A stretch of 64,000 nt of DNA from CAZFDT01 sp964518335 (GTDB lineage: Bacteria > Planctomycetota > Phycisphaerae > Phycisphaerales > Phycisphaeraceae), in contig CAZFDT010000009.1 of assembly GCA_964518335.1 (NCBI GenBank), positions 40,343 to 104,342 on the forward strand, given 5' to 3'. The notes under the pieces are model-generated. The model saw nothing but the letters and a program-made list of their open reading frames with translations, did not search any database and was not told the DNA's origin. The first letter of the stretch is position 1; the number at the start of each line of letters is the position of its first letter. Shown piece by piece: positions 1 through 8,212 of the stretch. Position numbers and translations under genes: made by a program.

Positions 1-511
1 GGTGCGCCGCCACCGCGAACGCCAGCCGCGTGTACATGCCCGTCGAGTAACGCTTCACCGGCGTGTCGATGAAGTCGGCCAGCTCGGCGAAGGCGACGAT
101 CGCGTCGAACTTGCGGGCGATCTCGCGGCGGCTCATGCCCAGGATCGACCCGTTGAGGAACACGTTCTCGCGCCCGGTCAGGTCGTGGTGAAACCCGGTG
201 CCCACTTCCAGCAGCGACGCCACGCGGCCGCGGATTCGCACCTCCCCGGTGGTCGGGGCGGTGATGCGGCTGAGGATTTTCAGCAGCGTGCTCTTGCCCG
301 CGCCGTTGTGGCCGATGATGCCCAACACCTGTCCCTGCGGCACATCCAGGTCCAGCTCGCGCAGCGCCCAGACGTGCGTCTTGCGCTCGGCGTCAGGCGA
401 CTTGCCACTGAGCAGCGCCTTGACGCGCCTGCGCAGCCCACCCTGAAACGTCACCGTCTCGCCGAGGCGGTAACGTTTGCCGAGGTTGTGGATGGTGATG
501 GCGGGAGGCAT
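1..511 (-). CDS. Wzt/TagH-like polysaccharide exporter ATPase (partial)
   Basis: ATP-binding subunit of an ABC exporter for a lipid-linked surface polysaccharide; its C-terminus runs off the left edge of the window. I translated the reverse strand from the ATG at 511. A Walker A (GHNGAGKST, residues 67-75), a Q-loop-like stretch near residue 105 and the Wzt-type signature YSTGMYTRLAFA (155-166) are visible. In the Wzt/TagH family the signature is YSSGM rather than LSGGQ, so assignment to that family is good. It follows the ABC-2 permease gene after a 95-nt gap that holds a hairpin. Whether a C-terminal sugar-binding domain exists cannot be seen here. Confidence 0.9.
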   Translation of the reverse strand, partial: MPPAITIHNLGKRYRLGETVTFQGGLRRRVKALLSGKSPDAERKTHVWALRELDLDVPQGQVLGIIGHNGAGKSTLLKILSRITAPTTGEVRIRGRVASLLEVGTGFHHDLTGRENVFLNGSILGMSRREIARKFDAIVAFAELADFIDTPVKRYSTGMYTRLAFAVAAH

Positions 512-530
512 GGGCAGGGCCTAGGGGGAA

Positions 531-586
531 AGGGCCTGGGGCCTAGCAGACGCTGCAGAGTTGTTCTCTGCCAGGCCCTAGGCCCT
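531..586. repeat. 20-nt inverted repeat between exporter genes
   Basis: Arms at 531-550 and 567-586 are complementary over 20 nt with two mismatches and enclose a 16-nt loop. The element lies in the gap between the permease and ATPase genes of the exporter operon, so it would form a hairpin in the intercistronic mRNA. It is built from repeats of GGCCTAG/CCTAGGCC. No T-tract follows on either side, so a simple intrinsic terminator is unlikely; an mRNA-stability or processing element, or a dispersed intergenic repeat, fits better. Confidence 0.6.
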
Positions 587-606
587 AATCCCTCACCCCT
601 TGTTCT

Positions 607-1524
607 CTATATCACATCCGCGAAGCGCGGCTCCATCCAGCGGAAGAAGAGGTAGCCGCTGACGAGCAGCACGACGGCGGCGGCGACCGACACGGCGGCC
701 TGTTGCGGGTCCAGATGGCCCTTGCCGAAAAGGGCCCAGCGAAAGCCGTTGATCACCGTGACCATCGGGTTGATCGCGTACACGAGCTGCCACTCGGCGG
801 GAACGTTGATGCTGCGAAAGCCCACGGGCGACAGCAGCATGCCGAAGCCGGTGATGTAGCCCACGAGCTGGCGCACGTCGCGGTACATCACGTTGACGGC
901 GCTGAGCCAGTACCCGACGCCGGCGGCGGTCATCATCGCCAGCACAATGAACGCCGGCAGCACGACGACACCCCACGTCGGCACGGCGCGGTACCACGCC
1001 AGGACGACGGTCAGCACGATCGACCCGAAGAGGAACTCGATGAGGGCGACGACGACGCCGGCGGTGGGGATGATGATGCGCGGGAAATAGGTCTTGGTGA
1101 TCAGGCGGGTGTTGCTGACCATGGAGTTGGCGGCGTTGACGAGGCCGACCGAAAACAGCGTCCAGGGCACGACACCGGCGAGCACCATCACACCATAGGG
1201 AACCTGCAGTTCGCCCCCGGGCATCTTCGCCAGGCGGTTGAACAGGAGGGTGAGCAGCACCGCGGTCATGATCGGCCGGGCGAACGCCCAGAAGATGCCG
1301 CCAAAGCTCTGCTTGTACCGCGCCAGCACCGTCCGGCTGGCCAGCGTCCAGAACAGCTCGCGGAACTGCCAGACCTCGCGCAGGTTCATCACCGGAGGCG
1401 ACCCGGCGCGGATCACCACCTCGCGGTTGTGTGCCGAGTCCGACTCGCTCAAGCGGCTTTGGCCCACGGAACCGGATTGTCCTATCGCCTCGTCCATGCG
1501 CAGACCCGCCAATGTAACCGACAT
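607..1524 (-). CDS. ABC-2 type polysaccharide export permease
   Basis: Inner-membrane subunit of a Wzm/TagG-type ABC exporter that moves lipid-linked glycans across the membrane; 305 aa. After a polar N-terminus come the family motif around RELFWTLASRTVLARYKQS (about residues 52-70), a first membrane pair, and the typical late segment with YAINPMVTVINGFRWALFGK before the last helix. It lies 7 nt downstream of the GT2 gene and upstream of the ATPase gene, so the three form one operon. The first roughly 45 residues are low-complexity, so the ATG at about residue 46 (MNLREVW) is an alternative start. Confidence 0.88.
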   Translation of the reverse strand: MSVTLAGLRMDEAIGQSGSVGQSRLSESDSAHNREVVIRAGSPPVMNLREVWQFRELFWTLASRTVLARYKQSFGGIFWAFARPIMTAVLLTLLFNRLAKMPGGELQVPYGVMVLAGVVPWTLFSVGLVNAANSMVSNTRLITKTYFPRIIIPTAGVVVALIEFLFGSIVLTVVLAWYRAVPTWGVVVLPAFIVLAMMTAAGVGYWLSAVNVMYRDVRQLVGYITGFGMLLSPVGFRSINVPAEWQLVYAINPMVTVINGFRWALFGKGHLDPQQAAVSVAAAVVLLVSGYLFFRWMEPRFADVI

Positions 1525-1531
1525 TCCACGA

Positions 1532-2443
1532 TCAAGCCCAGTAGCCCTTATGCATGCTGCAGCGGCGACACACCGCCACGCCCAGGCCGCGATGCCAGCG
1601 ACCCAGCCGATAGCCCACCCACTTGGCCCCCGCCTCGGCGACGGCGCGCGGCAGCGAAGCCACGCGGCCGTTGCTCACCAGCCATCGCATCTGGCCGACG
1701 ACAAAACGCAGCCCCGTGCCGCCGCCGGGCGCCGCGCCCAGGTCCTGACGGTGGCGGGCCATGAACACGCCGATGTCGAAGTAGCGCCGCATGTGCTGGC
1801 CCAGCGTGTAATCGTGGCTGTGCCACACCAGCGCTTCGGGCACATAGGCCACCGCGTGGCCGGCACGCAACAGGCGGGCGCACAGCAGCATGTCCTCGTT
1901 CATGATGATGTGGTCGGCGAAACGTCCGACGGCCTCGAAGGCGTCGCGCCGCACCGCCGCCGCGGCATTGGACAGCATGAATGCCCGCACGCCCAACGTC
2001 GCCACGTCGGCCTGCCGGCGCAGCACGACGCCGCGGCCCGGCGGATAGTTGAACAGCCGCAGGTACGCCTCTGTCGCCGGCCCGCCGGGGGCAACCGCCT
2101 GACGCGCAAACGCCGCGGCGGCCTCACCGGTGGCCAGCGGCGCGGTCAGCCGCTCCAGGAACCGGTCGTCGGCAGGCATCACATCCTGCGTCAGAAAGAC
2201 CAGCACGTCGCCTGCCGCCGCCGCCGCCGCACGATTGCGAGTCCCGCCGTGGTCGAACGCCTCGCGAGGGATCGTGATGAGCGTGGCCCCGGCCTCCTGG
2301 GCGACGGCCGTCGTGCGATCGGTCGAAGACGAATCGATCACGAGGACCTGCCCGGGAGGCTGGGTCTGGCGCTGCAGGGCGGCGAGCAAGCCAGGCAGGT
2401 GGGCCTGGGCATGGAGCGTGGGGATGATGACCGATACGGTCAT
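1532..2443 (-). CDS. GT2 glycosyltransferase, rhamnosyltransferase-like
   Basis: Cytosolic GT-A glycosyltransferase predicted to add a sugar to a lipid-linked surface glycan; 303 aa. The start MTVSVIIPTLHA is the nucleotide-sugar fold entry, VIDSSSTD holds the first acidic motif, and DHGGTRN is a hallmark of rhamnosyltransferase-type GT2 enzymes; FLTQDVMP supplies a DxD-like acidic motif. The donor sugar is inferred from motif type only. First gene of the minus-strand exporter operon and divergent from wbaP, with a 112-bp shared upstream region. Confidence 0.88.
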   Translation of the reverse strand: MTVSVIIPTLHAQAHLPGLLAALQRQTQPPGQVLVIDSSSTDRTTAVAQEAGATLITIPREAFDHGGTRNRAAAAAAGDVLVFLTQDVMPADDRFLERLTAPLATGEAAAAFARQAVAPGGPATEAYLRLFNYPPGRGVVLRRQADVATLGVRAFMLSNAAAAVRRDAFEAVGRFADHIIMNEDMLLCARLLRAGHAVAYVPEALVWHSHDYTLGQHMRRYFDIGVFMARHRQDLGAAPGGGTGLRFVVGQMRWLVSNGRVASLPRAVAEAGAKWVGYRLGRWHRGLGVAVCRRCSMHKGYWA

Positions 2444-2555
2444 GGCCCCAGTTTAGTGGCGTTAGCCGCTTGTCAAGTTCTTGCTACCGCTTGGGGGCGT
2501 GTAGGGTTATGCTATGGCGTCGGCAAGAGGCGACTCGGCAGCGGGGTAACGAAGC

Positions 2556-4076
2556 ATGACCGACTCACGGGCAGGGGAACAATCCGCGGCGGCGAGTGCG
2601 ACGGTTGGCGACGTGATCGCGCCGGTGAAGATCGCCGGCCGCTTCGAGCCGACGGTCGTCGCCCAGCCGCTGGCGGTGCGCACGCGCCCGATGGCGTGCG
2701 TGTCGGTGCTGCTGCTGTCGGACCTGCTGACGCTGGCCGCGGCGGGCGCGATCGCCATTTACGGGCGATGGTGGCTGGGCGGGCTGTATCACCCGATCGA
2801 GTACCTGATCCACTGGCCGCTGGTGGGCATCTTTGTGGCGGCCTACGCCTGCTGCAAGCTCTACCCGAATCTGCCGCTGTCGCCGGCGGGCGAACTGCGG
2901 CAACTGTCGATTGTCACGAGCCTGATTTTCCTGGGGCTGGGCACGATGACGTTTCTGTCGCAGACGGGCATCGAATACAGCCGCGGCGTGCTGGTGATCG
3001 CGTGGGCGTCGTCGCTGGTGCTGGTGCCGATGGGTCGGGCGGTGGTGAGGACGGCGTTGTCATCGCGGCCGTGGTGGGGGTATCCCGTGGTGGTGCTGGG
3101 CGCGGGCAGAACGGCGGCGAAGGTGATTCGCCTGCTGCAGCGCCAACCCGAGCTGGGGCTCAAGCCTGTGGCGGTGCTCGATGACGACGCGCACGGCGCG
3201 CCGCGCGAGTTGCTGGGCGTGCCGGTGGTGGGCAGTCTCGATCTGATCGAGGAGCTGGGCCGCAAGCACGCCGTGCCCTACGCCCTGCTGGCTCAGAGCG
3301 ACATCGCGCCGTCGCGGCTGGACGAGCTGACCGATCGCTTCGACCGCATCTTCAGTCATCTGGCGGTGATCCCGCCGCTCAATCGCTTTTCGAGCCTGTG
3401 GGTGTCGCCGGTGGATTTTGGCGGCGTCCTGGGCCTGGAAGTGCGCCATCGCCTGATGGACCCGGGGCGCATGATGCTCAAGCGGCTGGTCGATGTGGGG
3501 CTGGTGTGGTTGTTCTCGCCGATCCTGTTTCCGCTGATCGGGCTGATCGCGCTGCTGATCAAGCTCGACTCGAAGGGCCCGGCGTTCTACAGCCAGCTTC
3601 GCATCGGCGAAGGCGGGCAGAAGTTCAAGGTGTGGAAGTTCCGCACGATGCACCGCTCGGCGGACAAGATTCTGCGGCGGTTCCTGCGCCAGCACCCGGA
3701 GCTGCGCGCCGAGTGGGAGCAGACGCACAAGCTCAAGGACGACCCGCGGATCACCCGCATGGGCTGGCTCCTGCGCCGCACGAGCCTCGACGAACTGCCC
3801 CAGTTGTGGAACGTGGTGCTCAACCAGATGAGCCTCGTCGGCCCGCGCCCCATCGTCGATGACGAGGTCAAGCATTACGGCCGCGAGTTCGAGCTGTTCA
3901 AGAAAACCAAGCCCGGCATCACCGGACTGTGGCAGGTCTCCGGCCGCAACAATCTCAGTTACGCCGAGCGCGTCGCGCTCGACGTGTATTACGTGCGAAA
4001 CTGGTCAGTCTGGCTCGACCTGTATCTGCTCAGCCGCACGGTCTTCGCCGTGCTCTTCTGCCGCGGCGCGTACTAA
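2556..4076 (+). CDS. wbaP: WbaP-type undecaprenyl-phosphate sugar phosphotransferase
   Basis: Starts glycan assembly by moving a sugar-1-phosphate from a UDP-sugar to undecaprenyl phosphate; 506 aa. Four N-terminal membrane helices (about residues 45-165) are followed by a Rossmann-like CoA-binding-type region (PVVVLGAGRTAAK) and the C-terminal catalytic domain with a re-entrant helix. Catalytic landmarks are visible: KFRTM, RRTSLDELPQ, LVGPRP, KPGITGLWQVSGRN and a C-terminal RGAY. Full length and domain order match the WbaP subfamily, in which galactose is the usual sugar, but the sugar here is not proven. Its 3' end overlaps the convergent gene by 72 nt. Confidence 0.92.
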   Translation: MTDSRAGEQSAAASATVGDVIAPVKIAGRFEPTVVAQPLAVRTRPMACVSVLLLSDLLTLAAAGAIAIYGRWWLGGLYHPIEYLIHWPLVGIFVAAYACCKLYPNLPLSPAGELRQLSIVTSLIFLGLGTMTFLSQTGIEYSRGVLVIAWASSLVLVPMGRAVVRTALSSRPWWGYPVVVLGAGRTAAKVIRLLQRQPELGLKPVAVLDDDAHGAPRELLGVPVVGSLDLIEELGRKHAVPYALLAQSDIAPSRLDELTDRFDRIFSHLAVIPPLNRFSSLWVSPVDFGGVLGLEVRHRLMDPGRMMLKRLVDVGLVWLFSPILFPLIGLIALLIKLDSKGPAFYSQLRIGEGGQKFKVWKFRTMHRSADKILRRFLRQHPELRAEWEQTHKLKDDPRITRMGWLLRRTSLDELPQLWNVVLNQMSLVGPRPIVDDEVKHYGREFELFKKTKPGITGLWQVSGRNNLSYAERVALDVYYVRNWSVWLDLYLLSRTVFAVLFCRGAY

Positions 4077-5567
4077 CTGCCGCACCGTCCACGTCGTGCC
4101 GGTCCGGTCCTCGAATGCGTACAGCACATCCCCGATCGCCCAGCCGCGGCGCTCCAGTTGACGGTGCGCACGCGATTCGATCGGCTCGATCATCACCGCC
4201 GCCGCCCCGCCCGCCGTGTAGGTCTCCAGACGACGGAAATGCACCGCCACGCGATCGGCCATCGCCATCACCTCCGCCGACCGCTCCTCGTCCATCACGA
4301 TCACCGTGTCCCGCGGCGTGTGCTGACGAACCCATGCCGACGCTCGTTCCCATGGCTCGTAGCGCCCCCGATGAAAGTACGCCAGAAACGGCGTCCGCCG
4401 CTGATCGACCAGGAACATGCTCACCTTGTAAAGATTGGGCACGACAAACAGCGCGAGCATGACCGCCAGCACCGCCCCGCCGCCGACGCGCCGGCTCAGC
4501 CACACCGACCCGCGCCACCAACCCAGCGCCAGCAGCGGCAGGATCGGCAGCAGGTATCGCTCCGTCACGAGAAACAAGGACCACTGCAGCGAAAACACCG
4601 CCACCAGCACGCCCCACAGCACCCGCGTCCGCACCAGCAACAGCCCGTTGATGACGATGAACAGACTCACCGGCACGCCCACCGCCCAACCCCAGTCGAT
4701 CGCGATCACCGCCTCCGTGGCGATCTCCCCGATGAGCTTGGGAACCGTGACCGTCACGGCCGTGGTCAGCGTGCCCACGGGATCGTCCACCAGCGAGCCG
4801 CGAATCACGTTCTCGTCGGTGACAGCCCCGACCCAACGCCAGATGCCCGCCGCCGCGCCCGCGCCGATCATCGCCCCCGCCAGCGCCAGCCAACGCCGTC
4901 GGCCCCGCTGCACGACCGCCTGCCACAGCAGCGTCGCCAGCAGCGCCGCGATGAACGTGGCGAACACGCTGCGAAACGCCGCCATCACCAATAGCCCGGC
5001 GACGACCATCGCCGCCCCCGCCGCCCGGCCCAGCGTCGCGCGGCGAAAAAGCAGTTCGATTCCCACCAGCACCGTCAGCCCGCCTACGGCAAAAGGCATG
5101 TCCGTGAGCACGGCAAAGCTGTTGCGATAGTGCGTCTTGGCCACCGTGACCATCAGCGCCACGAGCACCGCCGTGGGCCGATCGCAGTGCAGCCGCACCA
5201 GCACGAATGTCAGGGCCACGCCCGCCAGGCCGATCAGCGGCATGACAACGTTCACCGCCGTGAGCCCCCGCTCCTCGCCGAACACCCGGAAGTTGGCGGC
5301 AATCAGATAGGCCAGCCCGGGATGCACTTCCGCCTCGCGCCCCGTCGGGTGGACGAAGCGGCCGGTCTGGGCGAGCGACCGGGCGATCGAGACGTGAACG
5401 GCACTGTCCGAGCCGATGCGCCACTGCCCGTTGATCCCTGCCGCGTACAGCGCCAGCACCGCGGCCAACAGCCACCAGCGATGGTGATCGACCCAGACCA
5501 GAACACGTTGGGATGGATGAGCGGGTGCGTCCAGCACGGGCGACATCGTACTGTTTTTCATGCGCAC
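4005..5567 (-). CDS. GT39-like integral membrane glycosyltransferase
   Basis: Multi-pass membrane protein of the dolichyl-phosphate-mannose/ArnT clan (GT-C fold); 520 aa. After a short cytosolic tail the first helix ends near residue 45, followed by the acidic loop motif IGSDSAVHVSIARSLAQTGR typical of the clan. About ten further helices follow, including a conserved-looking TERYLLPILPLLALGW. The C-terminal 110 residues are soluble. Such enzymes use polyprenyl-linked sugars on the outer face of the membrane; acceptor and sugar are unknown. Lies 75 nt downstream of the frr end in the same direction; its 3' end overlaps wbaP. Confidence 0.8.
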   Translation of the reverse strand: MRMKNSTMSPVLDAPAHPSQRVLVWVDHHRWWLLAAVLALYAAGINGQWRIGSDSAVHVSIARSLAQTGRFVHPTGREAEVHPGLAYLIAANFRVFGEERGLTAVNVVMPLIGLAGVALTFVLVRLHCDRPTAVLVALMVTVAKTHYRNSFAVLTDMPFAVGGLTVLVGIELLFRRATLGRAAGAAMVVAGLLVMAAFRSVFATFIAALLATLLWQAVVQRGRRRWLALAGAMIGAGAAAGIWRWVGAVTDENVIRGSLVDDPVGTLTTAVTVTVPKLIGEIATEAVIAIDWGWAVGVPVSLFIVINGLLLVRTRVLWGVLVAVFSLQWSLFLVTERYLLPILPLLALGWWRGSVWLSRRVGGGAVLAVMLALFVVPNLYKVSMFLVDQRRTPFLAYFHRGRYEPWERASAWVRQHTPRDTVIVMDEERSAEVMAMADRVAVHFRRLETYTAGGAAAVMIEPIESRAHRQLERRGWAIGDVLYAFEDRTGTTWTVRQLVRAAAEEHGEDRAAEQIQVEPD

Positions 5568-5642
5568 CCCATGGCCGGCGCATCCTGGACGAGGGCGCGG
5601 GCGCCCGCCGCGGGGGCAGGACTCAGGGCGAGCGCATCGCGC

Positions 5643-6224
5643 TTAGATTTCCGTGATCTCTTTGGTCTTGGCGGCGATCAACTCCTCGACCTGCGACTCG
5701 TACTTCTTGGTGGTGGCGTCCATGTCCTCCTTGGCTTTGTCGATCTGGTCCTCGCTGTAGCCCAGGCTCTTGTCCTTGGCGGCCTGGTCAATGTGCTTGT
5801 TGCCGTCGCGCCGGGCGTTGCGGATGGCGACCTTGGCCTGCTCGGCCATGTGCTTGACGCTGGTGACGAGCTGCTGCCGCCGCTCGCCGGTCAGCGCGGG
5901 AAGGCTCAGGCGAATCTGCTTGCCCTCCGACACCGGGTTGAGCCCCAGGCCCGCCGTTTGGATCGCCTTCACCACCGCCTGCACGCTCGAAGCGTCGAAC
6001 GGCTTGATGAGCAGTTGCGTCGGCTCGGGCACGCTGATCAGCGCCAGCGACCGCAGGTCGGCCATGCTGCCGTAGTAGTCCACCTTGATGAACTCGACCA
6101 GCGCCGTCGAAGCCCGTCCCGTCCGCACGCCGCGCAGCTCGTTCTTGAGGTAATCCACCGCCTTGTCCATCGATTCCTCAGCGGTGAGAAGTGACTCGTC
6201 GATATCCATGGCAGAAGTCTCCAA
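5643..6224 (-). CDS. frr: ribosome recycling factor
   Basis: Splits post-termination ribosomes together with EF-G. The sequence carries the family landmarks: paired N-terminal helix, LRGVRTGRAST (residues 29-39), the PLNQ-like ADLRSLALISVPEP stretch and NPVSEGKQIRLSLPALTGERR. The reading is 193 aa, slightly over the usual 185 or so, so the in-frame ATG five codons in (6209) may be the true start. It follows pyrH by 28 nt, the common pyrH-frr order, and probably shares the promoter at 7057-7085. Confidence 0.96.
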   Translation of the reverse strand: METSAMDIDESLLTAEESMDKAVDYLKNELRGVRTGRASTALVEFIKVDYYGSMADLRSLALISVPEPTQLLIKPFDASSVQAVVKAIQTAGLGLNPVSEGKQIRLSLPALTGERRQQLVTSVKHMAEQAKVAIRNARRDGNKHIDQAAKDKSLGYSEDQIDKAKEDMDATTKKYESQVEELIAAKTKEITEI

Positions 6225-6252
6225 TGTCCAAACGCAATGATCGTCGTGACGC

Positions 6253-7011
6253 TCACACCGACACGCGCGTGCCGATCGCTTTGCCCCGCACCACCTCGGC
6301 GATGTGCCCGGGCGTCTTCATGTCGAACACCACCACCGGAATGTCGCGCTGGCGACACAGATCGAACGCGGCCACGTCCATCACCTTCAGGTCCTGCTCG
6401 ATCGCCTGCCGGAACGTCAGCCGCTCGTAGCGCACCGCGTCCTTGTGCTTCATCGGGTCTTTGTCGTAGATGCCATCGACCTTGGTGGCCTTGAGCAGGG
6501 CGTCGGCGCCGATTTCGGTGGCGCGGAGGGCGGCGGCGGTGTCGGTGGTGAAGAAGGGGTTGCCGGTGCCGGCGACGAAGATGACGACGCGACCTTTTTC
6601 GAGGTGGCGGATGGCGCGGCCGCGGATGAAGGTCTCGGCGACGGCGGAGAGGTTCAGCGCCGACAGCACCCGCGCCGGCGTGCCCAGGCGCTCGAGCATC
6701 TCCTTCAGCGCCAGCCCGTTGATGGCCGTGCCCAGCATGCCCATGTAGTCGGCGGTGGCCTGATCGATGTGCCCCTGCTGCGACAGCCGCGCGCCGCGGA
6801 TGATGTTGCCCCCGCCCACCACGACGGTGAGCTGCGTGCCCAGCTTCGCCGCGGCGGCGATCTCGCGGGCGATGACGCCCAGTTCCTCGCCATCGATGCC
6901 GAACCCGCCGGGCTTGCAGAATGCCTCGCCACTGATTTTCAGCACGACGCGCTTGTAAAAGGGAGACGACGCCGGCGCGGCATCGGCGGCAGCTTGCGAC
7001 ACGGCAGTCAT
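6253..7011 (-). CDS. pyrH: UMP kinase
   Basis: Phosphorylates UMP to UDP in pyrimidine nucleotide synthesis; 252 aa, amino-acid-kinase fold. Visible motifs are KISGEAF, the glycine-rich GGGNIIRG, DYMGMLGTAINGLALK, GTGNPFFTTDTAAALRA and LLKATKVDGIYDKDP, all in the expected order. Full length. It forms a two-gene operon with frr. No tsf gene lies upstream; the neighbour there is a metal transporter, so the usual rpsB-tsf-pyrH-frr string is broken. Confidence 0.97.
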   Translation of the reverse strand: MTAVSQAAADAAPASSPFYKRVVLKISGEAFCKPGGFGIDGEELGVIAREIAAAAKLGTQLTVVVGGGNIIRGARLSQQGHIDQATADYMGMLGTAINGLALKEMLERLGTPARVLSALNLSAVAETFIRGRAIRHLEKGRVVIFVAGTGNPFFTTDTAAALRATEIGADALLKATKVDGIYDKDPMKHKDAVRYERLTFRQAIEQDLKVMDVAAFDLCRQRDIPVVVFDMKTPGHIAEVVRGKAIGTRVSV

Positions 7012-7056
7012 GGTTGACGCTCCGGGGTCCGAGGTTCAGGCGAATGGTCGCCGACG

Positions 7057-7085
7057 ATTGGACTGGCTGGCGCGCGGTTCGTCAA
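7057..7085 (-). promoter_or_regulatory. predicted sigma-70-type promoter for pyrH-frr
   Basis: Reading the minus strand, TTGACG (7080-7085) is followed by a 17-nt spacer and TCCAAT (7057-7062). The transcription start would fall near 7050, about 40 nt before the pyrH ATG at 7011. The -35 box is strong and the -10 box is weak. Confidence 0.5.
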
Positions 7086-7096
7086 GTGTGACCGCG

Positions 7097-8083
7097 TCAA
7101 TGCGCGTGGTCGTGGTCGTGGTCGTGATCGTGATCGTGTTGGGCGGCGTGGTCGTGGTCGTGGTCGTGGACGGTGGCTTCGAGGGCGTTGATGCCCCAGG
7201 CCAGCGCCAGCCCGGCGAGCATGGCGGCCGACAGGAGGAGTTTGTCGTGCTGATGGAACTGGACTTCGGGGAGCAGGTCGGCCAGGGCGACGCAGAGGAA
7301 CATGCCAGCGGTGAAGGCCAGGGCGTAGCCCAGCGGCGCCGAGTCGTGCAGGTCCAACCCGTGGATACCCAGGGCAAAGATGGCCGCGCCGATGGGCACG
7401 CACGTGGCGTAGGCGAGGTTGACCAGCGTGCGGGCGCGGCGGGACGTGCCCGAGGTGGTCATGAGCGTGAGCAGCGTCATCGAGTCGAAGGGCTTGTGCA
7501 GCGCGACGACGAGGAACACGGCCAGACCCGGCAGCCACACGGCTTGACCATGCCCGGTCATGCGCGTCTCGGCGGCGACGGCGGCGGCCAGGGCGGCGCC
7601 GTTGACGATCGAGTGGATCGCCAGCCCCATGCCCACGCCCGTCCACGACAGCTTCGCCGGGCCGGCGTGGACGTGGCCGTGCCCATGGCTGTGCCCGTGC
7701 AGGTGCTTGTGGCTGTGGTGATGGTCGATCGGGTCGCCCGGCGCCGCGTCGCAGGCGACGGCCGGCTCGGGGTCAGCGGTCACCGGCGGCAGGTCCGCAT
7801 CGCCCGGAGCCGTGTGATGGTGGTAGCTGAAGAACCGTTCGAGGAAGAACATCGCCAGCAGCCCGGCGATCATCCAGCCCACCGCGGTGGCGATGGGCAC
7901 CGCCATTGCCGCGTGCGGGAGTAGGTGCAGCAGGGCCACGCCCAGCATGAACCCGCCGATGAGGCTCGTGGCCACCTGCATCCGCCGGTGCGTGAGCTTG
8001 ACGAGCATCGGGATCGACCCGCCCGCCAGCGCCGCACAGGCGACGAGAACGCAGTAGATCACGAGATACGCGGTGGGGCTCAT
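7097..8083 (-). CDS. ZIP-family divalent metal transporter, histidine-rich
   Basis: Predicted importer or exchanger of Zn(II)/Fe(II)-type ions; 328 aa from the ATG at 8083, chosen because it begins the first membrane helix (the reading frame is open far upstream but has no membrane features). About eight helices are visible. The transport-site helices carry HSIVNGAAL (from His157) and HKPFDSMTL (from His196). Two metal-binding tracts flank the core: a cytosolic-type loop at 121-139 with ten histidines and a C-terminal His-Asp tract from about 307 to the end. Specific metal unknown. A Fur-like palindrome sits 18 nt before the start. Confidence 0.88.
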   Translation of the reverse strand: MSPTAYLVIYCVLVACAALAGGSIPMLVKLTHRRMQVATSLIGGFMLGVALLHLLPHAAMAVPIATAVGWMIAGLLAMFFLERFFSYHHHTAPGDADLPPVTADPEPAVACDAAPGDPIDHHHSHKHLHGHSHGHGHVHAGPAKLSWTGVGMGLAIHSIVNGAALAAAVAAETRMTGHGQAVWLPGLAVFLVVALHKPFDSMTLLTLMTTSGTSRRARTLVNLAYATCVPIGAAIFALGIHGLDLHDSAPLGYALAFTAGMFLCVALADLLPEVQFHQHDKLLLSAAMLAGLALAWGINALEATVHDHDHDHAAQHDHDHDHDHDHAH

Positions 8084-8101
8084 GGCCTCATCATACGCTG
8101 A

Positions 8102-8117
8102 TGAGATTGGATTCTCA
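8102..8117. promoter_or_regulatory. candidate Fur/Zur-type operator
   Basis: TGAGATTGGATTCTCA is an imperfect palindrome (TGAGA...TCTCA arms). It resembles the TGAGAAT-N-ATTCTCA variant of the Fur box except for a 2-nt centre and one mismatch. It lies 18 nt upstream of the ZIP transporter start and would overlap its promoter or leader. The match is by eye only. Confidence 0.4.
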
Positions 8118-8149
8118 ATTGATGGGCGCCGACACAACCCCGGCGGCGA

Positions 8150-8179
8150 TTGGCCGCTGGACCCGCGTTGCTCTACAAT
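8150..8179 (+). promoter_or_regulatory. predicted promoter for nuoB
   Basis: TTGGCC (8150-8155), an 18-nt spacer and TACAAT (8174-8179) precede the nuoB ATG at 8213 by 33 nt. The -10 box is good and the -35 box is partial. Confidence 0.45.
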
Positions 8180-8212
8180 CCATGACGCCAACGACACTCG
8201 ACGGGACACACC

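Noticed and set aside
2444..2555. Divergent promoters between GT2 and wbaP genes
   Set aside because: Several AT-richer hexamers (for example TATGCT near 2510) occur, but no pair has good boxes at 16-18 nt.
7100..7180. GTGGTC tandem repeat as a non-coding satellite
   Set aside because: It encodes the His-Asp tail of the ZIP transporter in frame.
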